This document shows, piece by piece, positions 17,584-25,546 of a DNA stretch of 46,756 bases; the first letter of the stretch is position 1, and every line of letters begins with the position of its first letter. Origin of the DNA: Lactobacillaceae bacterium (GTDB taxonomy: Bacteria > Bacillota > Bacilli > Lactobacillales > Lactobacillaceae); NCBI GenBank assembly GCA_031289615.1, contig JAITPD010000059.1, positions 1-46,756 of the forward strand. Reading direction: 5' to 3'. A program made the position numbers and the translations under genes. A model generated the notes under the pieces. The model was not told the origin of the DNA, did not search any database, and saw only the letters and a list, made by a program, of their open reading frames with translations.

Positions 17584-18441
17584 TTAGTTTTTATCAATAA
17601 TCGTTTTTAACACCACCACATCAACCGTCACAAATGGCAATGGCTGTGCCTCTGCAGCTGCCTGCGCTTCAGGGCGTGCACCCCAATGTAACGGCGTCAT
17701 GTGCAGCAAATCAACCCACAATTCAGCCGGAATCGCCCATTGATAATTCACGTGTTCTATCGTCGCCTCTGGATAATGTTCCATAAACAAATCTACCACG
17801 CGCGTATTTTCATAAGTATGCGTGGGTGAATCAACCGGATACAACATTTCACGAAGCTCATGCAGATAACCAGAATTCGGCACAACCTTCACAAGAGTTC
17901 CGCCATTCTTTAACACCCGATTGAACTCACCGTAAGCGCTGGGCGAGAAAAATTCAATCACGCTGTCAAATGCGTTATCTGTAAACGGAAGCTGAGCTAA
18001 ATCCGCAACCGTAAAGAATGCATCAGTCTCCAGTTGCGTTGCTAAATTAATCCCGGCTTTGCTAATATCAAAGCCAATCGCCACATCATCAACCTGCCGC
18101 TGATCAATCAACTTTACAAACGGGGTTCCTTCTCCAGTTCCCACATCTAAAATGCGTTGCTGCTCTTGTGGCAGAGCTTGGTTCACTCCATTTACGATGC
18201 CATCAAAAAGCCCCGTCGTCAAAACACGTCGCCGAGCTGCCAACATGTGGTCGTCGTACTCAGTATTAACAGAGTGGTTCAAAAATACCAAACTACCTTT
18301 TTTGTTCAGGTCAATTCGGTGTCCATTTTCACAAACTAAACTTGTTCCATCAATTCGCGCATATGCTGAATTACAGACATTACAGCGAAACATATGCAGA
18401 TTATCTTGTAAAAAATGCTGACCTTTTTCGATTTTTTTCAT
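17584..18441 (-). CDS. rlmA: 23S rRNA (guanine-N1) methyltransferase RlmA
   Basis: 285 residues. The N-terminal zinc-binding site C20-x2-C23...C37-x3-H41 ('CNVC' and 'CENGH') is diagnostic of RlmA; the SAM motif 'ILDVGTGEGTP' is at 97-107 and 'IEFFSPSAYGEFNRVL' follows. Gram-positive members (RlmA(II)/TlrB type) methylate G748 in 23S rRNA hairpin 35, a position tied to macrolide binding. The start lies 11 bases after the stop of the upstream M20 peptidase gene, and its weak AAGGAA ribosome site is inside that gene's end, so the pair is translationally close. Confidence 0.9.
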   Translation of the reverse strand: MKKIEKGQHFLQDNLHMFRCNVCNSAYARIDGTSLVCENGHRIDLNKKGSLVFLNHSVNTEYDDHMLAARRRVLTTGLFDGIVNGVNQALPQEQQRILDVGTGEGTPFVKLIDQRQVDDVAIGFDISKAGINLATQLETDAFFTVADLAQLPFTDNAFDSVIEFFSPSAYGEFNRVLKNGGTLVKVVPNSGYLHELREMLYPVDSPTHTYENTRVVDLFMEHYPEATIEHVNYQWAIPAELWVDLLHMTPLHWGARPEAQAAAEAQPLPFVTVDVVVLKTIIDKN

Positions 18442-18452
18442 ATTATTTGCCG

Positions 18453-19877
18453 TTATTCCTTAATCGTCCCAAGTAGAACTAATGATTCCGCAAAAATCGC
18501 CATTGCTTTGGTCAAATTAGCCACCGGAGTGCTCTCGTTGGCTTGATGACTTGAAACTGGAACATCTGGAAATTGACCACCAAATGCAACCCCACGCTTC
18601 AACAAACGCGCATATGAACCCCCGTTTGAGGTCCGTGGACGCCGATAAAAGCCAGTTTGGCTCGCGTACACCATTGAGAGTGTCGAAACGAGCGGATCAG
18701 TCTCTGGAACAAGATGTGGAGGCATTCCCACGCTTTCTTCTTCCAACAGCATTGGCAACTTTAGACCCCAACCTGCGCGGATTTGCTGCTCAATTTGTGA
18801 CACTGCAATTCCTCGTGGATAGCGAATATTCAACACAACTGAACCTTGCCCGTGGTCAGAATATCGCATCACACCAACGTTCATCGTCAAGCGGCCCATC
18901 ACCTCATCCTCATATGATAACCCGAGTTGCTTTGCATATGGATCATCATGAATCTGCTGTCCGACAAAGTTCAAAAAGACTTGCGCATCGCCACCAAAGT
19001 CGAACTGGTTTAGGAAATTGGCCAGATAAGTCCCCGCATTTTCGCCATCTTGCGGATAAGCTCCGTGCGCTTGCATTCCAAAAAGGGTCAACGTCACACG
19101 CTTTCCTTGCTGAGCTGGAACTGCATTTCCTCGCAAAAAAGGATATTGCGCCAAGAACGCACGGAATTCGTTCATAAAGAATTCTGGATCTGGAACGTCA
19201 ACTCGAGCACGTGCCTCACCAGGAACCACATTTGCTCGTTCGCCCGCAATAAAACGCTTTAAAATAAATTCACCCTTTGAGTCAGTTGAAAAACGCATCC
19301 GAAGCGTCAAAAAACCTTTTTCGCCGTTCACAACTGGAAAGGCGCCATCCGGAGAGAAGCCCATCGTTGGTTCGCCTTCTGCTTCAAAGTATTGGGGCAA
19401 ATCACGCCACCCTGTTTCTTCGTCCGTGCCAATAATCAAACGTATTTTGCGGTCAATCTGAATGTGATTATCCTTTAAATACTTCATAGCATAATAAGAA
19501 CTCATTAAATCAGCCTTCATATCATGCGCACCCCGCCCGAAATAAAGGCCGTTCAAAATTTCCGGCTTAAACGCTTCACGCAACCAACCATCGCCGGCCG
19601 CAACCACATCAATATGCGTGAGAATCCCAATAGTTTCAGCTGCGTCAACTGGCCCGTATTCGATCCACGTGACCTGATTTTTCACGCGCCCATAACGAAA
19701 ACCGTCGCGGCGAGCGAATTCTTCCATTTTAGACAATGCTCGAATCATTTCGGCACCATAAGGGGTTTGTTCGTTCACCGTTTTAGGATTTAAAACAGAG
19801 GGAATCCGGATAATTTGGTTTAGGTCTTCAATTAACGCTATTTCGTACGGTTTTGTGCGATCAAACCAAGTTACCAT
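18453..19877 (-). CDS. M20/PepV-type (Sapep) zinc dipeptidase
   Basis: 474 residues, the usual length. Metal and catalytic positions are visible: H88-x-D90 ('THIDVVAAGDGW'), D119 in 'GRGAHDMKAD', and catalytic E153-E154 in 'GTDEETG'. The second motif is slightly off the common 'GRG..DDKGP', with AHDMKAD. Cytoplasmic dipeptidases of this family finish peptide breakdown, matching the M3 peptidase and amino-acid permeases nearby. AGGAGG is eight bases before the ATG at 19877. First gene of a likely four-gene chain with rlmA, XRE and the methyltransferase. Confidence 0.9.
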   Translation of the reverse strand: MVTWFDRTKPYEIALIEDLNQIIRIPSVLNPKTVNEQTPYGAEMIRALSKMEEFARRDGFRYGRVKNQVTWIEYGPVDAAETIGILTHIDVVAAGDGWLREAFKPEILNGLYFGRGAHDMKADLMSSYYAMKYLKDNHIQIDRKIRLIIGTDEETGWRDLPQYFEAEGEPTMGFSPDGAFPVVNGEKGFLTLRMRFSTDSKGEFILKRFIAGERANVVPGEARARVDVPDPEFFMNEFRAFLAQYPFLRGNAVPAQQGKRVTLTLFGMQAHGAYPQDGENAGTYLANFLNQFDFGGDAQVFLNFVGQQIHDDPYAKQLGLSYEDEVMGRLTMNVGVMRYSDHGQGSVVLNIRYPRGIAVSQIEQQIRAGWGLKLPMLLEEESVGMPPHLVPETDPLVSTLSMVYASQTGFYRRPRTSNGGSYARLLKRGVAFGGQFPDVPVSSHQANESTPVANLTKAMAIFAESLVLLGTIKE

Positions 19878-20007
19878 TTCCCCTGCCTCCTATTTGATGT
19901 ATTTTCTAATACTTTACCACAATCACCACTACTTAAACCACTCAAAGAGCACTGAAGGCCTCATAGAGATTGGGGGGGATTGTTAATTTTTACACTTTAT
20001 TATTCAT

Positions 20008-20373
20008 GAAACACTCTGGTCATTTCTCACTTGCGTGGTGAATTTTCGATAAAGATAGTAAGTGGCGACACGGTCCCATTCGGCTTTTAATTTCGGTAAA
20101 CCGAAATTTAGTCGAATTGGTGCCGCTACCTCGCGTAATCACCTACTATCATCATCTCAATCCACCACGCTTTAAATAAAATGACCAAAGTACTTGTGCT
20201 AGCAGGATCAGCATAGCGATTCTGTCGTCGGATGATAGGTCCTGCCGAATCTGGATGAACCATACCACTAACACCAGGACCTAACAGTTAGTGGAATTGG
20301 TGAATTATTTCACCTTTCAGCCAGATTCGTGTAGGGCCATCCGAACGTAAAGAATCTTTAGGGGAGCTGATCA
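20008..20373 (-). repeat. Composite palindromic repeat, copy 4 (module A subtype 2)
   Basis: Module B has the TTAATTTCGGTAAACCG core. Module A keeps the outer arms (GATCAGCATAGCGATTCTGT ... AAAGAATCTTTAGG) but its inner part is different from copies 1, 3, 5, 7, 8: CCACTAACACCAGG with CCTAACAGTTAGTGG, then GGTGAATTATTTCACC. The same inner sequence occurs in copy 6. Confidence 0.9.
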
Positions 20374-20390
20374 ACTACGATCCAAAACAG

Positions 20391-20417
20391 CAAAAAGGCG
20401 CACACCCGGCACGCCTT
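20391..20417 (-). terminator. Rho-independent terminator
   Basis: AAGGCG and CGCCTT pair around CACACCCGGCA, followed by TTTTTG in the minus-strand direction, just after the stop of the permease gene at 20435. Confidence 0.7.
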
Positions 20418-20434
20418 CATTTCACATCTTTAAT

Positions 20435-21766
20435 TTACTTGCTCTGACGCTTCAAATAATAGAAATAAACCGGAATCCCAACCACGACCATGAGCAACGA
20501 CGTCATTGCTCCCGAGAAATCGCTTATCACAGTAGAAACCGCAACAAACGATCCGCCGACAATTCCAATCAATGGAGTCAAAGGATACAGTGGCACCTTG
20601 AAATCAACTACCAAATCTGAATCCTTTTGCCGATGCCGTAAAATGAATACTCCGACAAATGCCGCAACGTAGAACAACCAAATTGTAAAGATTGCCATGT
20701 CAGAAATTCGATCAGCCGAATTAGTGAAAGCAGTCAATAAAATCGTCAGCAAGCTAATTGACAGTGTTGCATTGATCGGCACAAATGTCTTCCGATTCAA
20801 CTTTGCCAAATACGCTGGAAACATCCCGTCCTTCGCCATCATGTACGCCATTCGTGGGAAAGCGACCATCTTTCCATTCATCGTCCCCAACATTGAAATG
20901 ATAATAATAATCGACAGCAAACGTCCACCAAAATTACCAAACGCCGACTTAACAACCGCAAACACAGCATTATCTTGCAAATGAACAATCGTGTTCGCCG
21001 GCAATGTGTGATAGACCCCAAACGTTACCCCAGCATAAGCGACAAGCACGATTGACACCCCAAAGACAATCGACAAAGGTAAGTCACGCTTAGGATTACG
21101 CATTTCACCACGAATATTGGCCACCAAGACCCAGCCATCATATGCGAACAATGTTGCTAGAATCGCCATTCCAAAACTTCCGCCAGTCGTTGAAGCCGCT
21201 TGGGTAATGGTTTCGCCGAGCGCCGCAGACTTCCCAAAGAAAATTCCATAGACAATCAGCCCGATAATTGGCACCATCTTAATTACCGTTGTTGCCACCG
21301 CAAACGTTGCCGCAATCCGGTTCTCAAGCAAATTCAGCCCGGCGATAAAGATAATGTAAAAGACGCCAATCCACCGCGCCCACGCCATATCAATGCCAAA
21401 AAAGTTGGCGGTCAAATGAGCTGCGTATCCACCAATCGAAGCAATGACAGCCGGTGCGTAAACAATCACTTGCGACCAACCCGTCATAAAGCCCCAGAAG
21501 CGCCCGTAAATTTTTTCAATATAGCTGTAGAACCCCCCAGCAGTTGCATCCGGCACACGCGAACCAACTTCAGCGATTGTCAACCCAGCTGCCAAAGTGA
21601 TCAAACCACCGACAACCCATGCCAGCAAGCCCATATTTTGGCTACCAGCGGTTTGCAAGACACTTGCTTGCTTGAAGAATACACCCGATCCGATGACCGT
21701 CCCAACCACGAGCGCTAGACCAGATATTAATCCTAAGTCGCGCTTTAAATCAACCTTATTATCCAC
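20435..21766 (-). CDS. APC-superfamily amino-acid permease (LAT/SteT-like exchanger)
   Basis: 443 residues with about 12 helices. 'GLALVVGTVIGSGVFFKQASVL' in helix 1 and 'ATLFAYDGWVLVANIRGEMRNPKRDLP' are typical of the L-amino-acid transporter branch (SteT serine/threonine exchanger type) and set it apart from the CAT-type permease at 14170. The start is a GTG at 21766, eight bases after GAGGGGG; an ATG a few bases upstream is out of frame. Substrate cannot be settled from sequence. Single-gene unit with its own terminator. Confidence 0.88.
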   Translation of the reverse strand: MDNKVDLKRDLGLISGLALVVGTVIGSGVFFKQASVLQTAGSQNMGLLAWVVGGLITLAAGLTIAEVGSRVPDATAGGFYSYIEKIYGRFWGFMTGWSQVIVYAPAVIASIGGYAAHLTANFFGIDMAWARWIGVFYIIFIAGLNLLENRIAATFAVATTVIKMVPIIGLIVYGIFFGKSAALGETITQAASTTGGSFGMAILATLFAYDGWVLVANIRGEMRNPKRDLPLSIVFGVSIVLVAYAGVTFGVYHTLPANTIVHLQDNAVFAVVKSAFGNFGGRLLSIIIIISMLGTMNGKMVAFPRMAYMMAKDGMFPAYLAKLNRKTFVPINATLSISLLTILLTAFTNSADRISDMAIFTIWLFYVAAFVGVFILRHRQKDSDLVVDFKVPLYPLTPLIGIVGGSFVAVSTVISDFSGAMTSLLMVVVGIPVYFYYLKRQSK

Positions 21767-21860
21767 TTGTCATTCCCCCTCATTTGTCGCTGATTAATCA
21801 GCACGGTCTCTAATTGAACTCTAACAATAATATCAGAAATAGCAAGTAACTACAACCAGC

Positions 21861-21896
21861 AAAAAAGCCCTCCCAAATCGTGGAAGGGCCAATTTT
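21861..21896 (-). terminator. Rho-independent terminator of the gnd transcript
   Basis: GCCCTCCCA pairs with TGGAAGGGC (one mismatch) around AATCG, followed by TTTTTT on the minus strand. No other terminator lies between it and the gnd stop at 22333, so repeat copy 5 would be in the gnd 3' UTR. Confidence 0.8.
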
Positions 21897-21939
21897 ATTG
21901 CTAAATACGTTGGGCTAGTTGTGAAACATTATGCTAGAC

Positions 21940-22303
21940 TGATCAGCTTCGCTAAAGATTCTTTACATTCGGATGGCCCTGCACGAGTCGCGGCGAATTG
22001 CAAAATAATTTGCAAATTTCACGGCGCTAAAGCACGCGTGAAAAGGTTCGCCTAGATTCGGCAGGAACTATCATCCGATGACAGAATCGCTGCGCTGATC
22101 AATTAACGCAATATTTAAATTAAAACAACTTAGTCATTTTATTCAAAGCGTGGTGGCTTGAGATGATGATAGTAGGTGAATCAGCGAGGTAGCGGCACCA
22201 ATTCGCCTCATTTCGAAAAAATGTGTAGTCGAATGGGGCCGTGTCGCCACTTACTATCATTAATCGAAAAGCCACCATGCAAGTAAAAAATGGCCAAGAT
22301 TTT
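21940..22303 (+). repeat. Composite palindromic repeat, copy 5 (complete)
   Basis: A then B. A subtype 1; B core of the CTCATTTCGAAAAAATGTG type. Ends TGATCAGCTTCGCTAAAGA and CGCTGCGCTGATCA for A, TTAGTCATTTT and AAAAAATGGCCAA for B. Lies between gnd and its terminator. Confidence 0.9.
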
Positions 22304-22332
22304 TAATATCTAAGACAACGCGTTAACAAATG

Positions 22333-23760
22333 TTAAGCTTCGTCATACCAAGTATAGTGATACATCTCACCAGCTGGCTTATCTGTTCGCTCGTAAGTGT
22401 GCGCACCAAAGTAATCACGTTGCGCTTGAATCAAGTTGGCAGGCAATACTTCTGAACGATATGAATCGAAGTATGCCACCGCTGCTGACAATGATGGCGC
22501 TGGAATTCCAGCTTCAACTGCCAATGCAACTACGCGACGAGCTGATGCTTGATACTTCTCAGCAATTTCCTTGAAGTATCCATCCAACAACAAATTGTGC
22601 AATTCTGGATCTGCATCATATGCGTCAGTGATACGTTGCAAGAAGCGGGCACGGATAATGGCTCCGGCACGCCAAAGTTGAGCTAATTCACCAAATGGCA
22701 AGTTCCAATCATAGTGATCAGAAGCCATTCGCAATTGGTCAAATCCTTGCGCGTATGACATGATCTTACCAAAGTACAAAGCTTCACGAATGTCTTCGAT
22801 TGTCGCAGACTTGTCTCCAGCAAACTTGTAGTCAGGTCCGTGCAATTCCTTTGAAGCAGCCACACGGTCATCCTTCATTGCTGAAATATAACGGGCGTAC
22901 ACTGATTCAGTAATCAATGATTGTGGCGCACCAACTTCAAGGGCTGATTGTGATGACCACTTTCCAGTTCCCTTGTTTCCGGCACGATCCAAGATTACAT
23001 CAACGATTGGCTTACCGCTACCAAGATCATCTGTTCGCGTCAAAATATCAGCCGTGATTTCTACCAAGTAAGAATCAAGTTCACCCTTGTTCCAATCAAT
23101 GAACGTATCAGCCAATTCAGTATGCTCCAACCCGATCACACGCTTCAATAAGTCGTATGATTCTGAAATCAATTGCATGTCACCATACTCGATTCCGTTG
23201 TGCACCATCTTAACATAATGACCAGCCCCATCAGGACCGATGTACGTTACAGTTGGCTTACCGTCTTCGGGAGCACGGGCAGCAATTTCTTCTAGCAATG
23301 GACCAACCAAATCATAAGCAGCCTTTTGACCACCAGGCATCATTGAAGGACCTTGTAAGGCACCTAGCTCACCACCAGAAACTCCCATTCCAATGAAGTT
23401 AATTCCTGATTCAGCCAAATACTTTGAACGACGAATCGTATCCTCAAAGAAAGTATTTCCACCGTCAATCAAAATGTCATCCTTATCCAAGAATGGCAAC
23501 AATTCTTCAATCACTGCGTCAGTTCCAGCTCCAGCCTTGACCATCAACAAAATCCGGCGAGGACGTTCGATTGAATTAACAAACTCTTCGATCGTGTAGC
23601 CTGGAACGAATTTCTTTTCTGGGTGTGACTTAACCAAATCATCTGTTCGCTCACCTGAACGATTATAAACCGCAACCGTATAACCACGTGATTCAACGTT
23701 CAGCGCCAAGTTACGGCCCATAACAGCCAAACCAGCGACACCAAAATTAGCACTTGCCAT
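22333..23760 (-). CDS. gnd: 6-phosphogluconate dehydrogenase (decarboxylating)
   Basis: 475 residues, full length. NADP-binding '[12 protein letters not shown]' at 10-21, substrate-site '[10 protein letters not shown]', '[18 protein letters not shown]' and 'GNKGTGKW' are all present. Converts 6-phosphogluconate to ribulose 5-phosphate with NADPH and CO2, a core step of the phosphoketolase route in heterofermentative lactic acid bacteria. Start at the ATG at 23760, preceded by AGGAGGCGTAAAC; an extra 12 codons upstream are not needed. A TATAAT promoter and a near-cre site lie upstream, suggesting strong, carbon-controlled expression. Confidence 0.97.
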   Translation of the reverse strand: MASANFGVAGLAVMGRNLALNVESRGYTVAVYNRSGERTDDLVKSHPEKKFVPGYTIEEFVNSIERPRRILLMVKAGAGTDAVIEELLPFLDKDDILIDGGNTFFEDTIRRSKYLAESGINFIGMGVSGGELGALQGPSMMPGGQKAAYDLVGPLLEEIAARAPEDGKPTVTYIGPDGAGHYVKMVHNGIEYGDMQLISESYDLLKRVIGLEHTELADTFIDWNKGELDSYLVEITADILTRTDDLGSGKPIVDVILDRAGNKGTGKWSSQSALEVGAPQSLITESVYARYISAMKDDRVAASKELHGPDYKFAGDKSATIEDIREALYFGKIMSYAQGFDQLRMASDHYDWNLPFGELAQLWRAGAIIRARFLQRITDAYDADPELHNLLLDGYFKEIAEKYQASARRVVALAVEAGIPAPSLSAAVAYFDSYRSEVLPANLIQAQRDYFGAHTYERTDKPAGEMYHYTWYDEA

Positions 23761-23802
23761 GTTTACGCCTCCTATATTCTGCAACAATGTTTGCATACAA
23801 CC

Positions 23803-23831
23803 ATTATACCTTTTAAAAGAAAACGTTTACA
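23803..23831 (-). promoter_or_regulatory. gnd promoter with near-cre site
   Basis: Perfect -10 TATAAT at 23803-23808 (minus strand). At 23818-23831 TGTAAACGTTTTCT (minus strand) differs from the cre consensus TGWAANCGNTNWCA only in the last base. It covers the spacer and -35 region, a position suited to repression by CcpA. Confidence 0.6.
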
Positions 23832-23887
23832 TAGAATGGGACCGATTTCACAATTTGTTCAAATTTAATGGGTGGTGGGTAGTTTTA

Positions 23888-24245
23888 AAACACCTTAGTC
23901 ATTTTTCGCTTGCGTGGTGGCTTTTCAATAATGATAGTAAGTGGCGACACGGTCCCATTCGACTATACATTTTTGCAAAATGAGTCGAATTGGTGCCGCT
24001 ACCTCGCGTGATCACCTACTATCATCATTTCAATCCACCACGCCTTGAATAAAATGACCAGATGTTACGTTCATTCCTTGATCAGCGAAGCGATTCTGTC
24101 GTCGGATGATAATGCCTGCCGAATCTGGATGAACTATAACACTAGCACCAGGAACCAACAGTTAGTGGAATTGGCGAATTATTTCGCCTTTCATTCAGAT
24201 TCGTGTAGACCAGTCCGAACGTAAAGAATCTTTGGCGTAGCTGAT
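23888..24245 (-). repeat. Composite palindromic repeat, copy 6 (module A subtype 2)
   Basis: B then A on the plus strand. B core is the TACATTTTTGCAAAATGA type; A is the subtype with AACACTAGCACCAGG and CCAACAGTTAGTGG, then GGCGAATTATTTCGCC. Lies between the gnd promoter and the 45-residue protein's terminator. Confidence 0.9.
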
Positions 24246-24322
24246 AAAGTAAAGGACAATATTGCATAACTAACACCACGCGTAATTTGTTCATTCTCAG
24301 CTTTTGGAATACTTTGAAACGC

Positions 24323-24359
24323 AAAAACACTCCTTCGCATATCTGCAAAGAAGTGTTTC
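24323..24359 (-). terminator. Strong Rho-independent terminator
   Basis: AAACACTCCTTCGC pairs with GCAAAGAAGTGTTT (12 of 14) around six bases, with a T run on the minus strand. Follows the small gene at 24394. Confidence 0.85.
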
Positions 24360-24393
24360 TAGTTTACTTCGGTTAATAAGTAATCAAAGATAA

Positions 24394-24531
24394 TTACTTA
24401 GCTTCCAATTCTGCCTTACCCTTAGCCCAAGCTTGGATATTAACAGTAGTCTCTTGACGAGCTTTTTTGTTTGCATCATGGTTTACTGGACGCTTGCCAG
24501 CCCATGAATTATATGGTGATTTAACAGCCAT
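24394..24531 (-). CDS. 45-residue basic small protein, unknown function
   Basis: ATG at 24531 (GGAGGTAA eight bases upstream) to TAA at 24394. The protein starts MAVKSPYNSWAGKRPVN, has no cysteine or membrane helix, and is rich in Lys, Ala and Asn (predicted pI basic). Function not recognised. The near-ideal ribosome site, compact length and a very strong terminator directly downstream argue for a genuine, well-expressed gene. It could be a ribosome- or nucleic-acid-associated small protein; that is only a guess from its charge. Confidence 0.8.
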   Translation of the reverse strand: MAVKSPYNSWAGKRPVNHDANKKARQETTVNIQAWAKGKAELEAK

Positions 24532-24613
24532 GGTTATTTACCTCCGTTTTTGCTATCGATAACCTAATAAGTTTACCGAAAATAAGTCAACAAGTCAATG
24601 AAAATATTTTTGA

Positions 24614-25537
24614 TTACTTTTTAAGGAAGCCTGAACGCCACATTAGCCAGATTGTAATTAGCATCAAAACTACGACAATCCCCAGTGTGATCACCCATGA
24701 ATCGTTTTCGCCGGCGAATGGTAACTTCACCACGTTTTGCCCGTAGAAACCTGAAACAATGTTTGGAATCGTCAAAATAATCGTGAAGACGGTCAACAGC
24801 TTCATCGTCCAATTCAAATTACTGTTAGCGAGTGTATTGTATGAATCAGCAACTTGGTTCGTCACCAACTGCGCCAACTCACCGGTATCAATCGCTTGGT
24901 TCAGCTCTACCCGAACATCTTCAACCGTTTCAACTTGGTGCGCATCTAACTCAATCACAGTTTGGCGAGCAAGCACACCCAACAAATCAAAGTCTGTATG
25001 CAGCGAATTCAATAGATAAATCAAATCCGTTTGCAGATCCATCAACTCATCGATCTTGCCCTGCGCCTGCTTGGTTATCCGAATTTCTCGCTGAATCGGA
25101 TTCCGTCGCCGATTGATTTCTAAAATAGCCAGCTGAAACTTGCTAGCAAGCACATTCATCGTGGTAATCATCAGCTCCGTCACAGGAACATCTTGTCCCT
25201 TTTCTTCAGTAAAATGTGCAATAATTTGCTCAATATAAGTGTTAACGTAGCTCGTTTCATTTCGGGTGAAGGTGATAAAAATATCCTGCTTCTTATTGAT
25301 CAGCAGTCCCACCGGCTCAGTTGTCGCAATTGTCGATGTCGGCGTCACCACGTCAAAAATAACGAGCAACATATCAGCATCGTGTTCAACTCGCGCGCTT
25401 TCATACGGGTCAACTGCATAGTTAATCAATTCATTTGGAACATTATATTGCGTGGTCAACGTGTCCCGATCAAGCGGCGACATCGCATGCACTTGCAACC
25501 ACGTAAACGTATTAAACGGTTTTGAATTATTAATCAT
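24614..25537 (-). CDS. CorA-like divalent metal transporter, GQN variant
   Basis: 307 residues. Long soluble N-terminal half with a coiled-coil helix (about 130-235), then two C-terminal membrane helices, the CorA arrangement. The pore signature, normally G-M-N, reads Y-G-Q-N (G266-Q267-N268). CorA proteins form pentameric Mg2+/Co2+ channels; the Met-to-Gln change may alter selectivity, and some lactic acid bacterial paralogues are of uncertain substrate. Start chosen at the ATG at 25537, five bases after AAGGTGA; this ribosome site overlaps the stop codon region of the upstream flippase gene nine bases away, so the two are coupled. Confidence 0.85.
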   Translation of the reverse strand: MINNSKPFNTFTWLQVHAMSPLDRDTLTTQYNVPNELINYAVDPYESARVEHDADMLLVIFDVVTPTSTIATTEPVGLLINKKQDIFITFTRNETSYVNTYIEQIIAHFTEEKGQDVPVTELMITTMNVLASKFQLAILEINRRRNPIQREIRITKQAQGKIDELMDLQTDLIYLLNSLHTDFDLLGVLARQTVIELDAHQVETVEDVRVELNQAIDTGELAQLVTNQVADSYNTLANSNLNWTMKLLTVFTIILTIPNIVSGFYGQNVVKLPFAGENDSWVITLGIVVVLMLITIWLMWRSGFLKK

Positions 25538-25546
25538 CACTTCACC

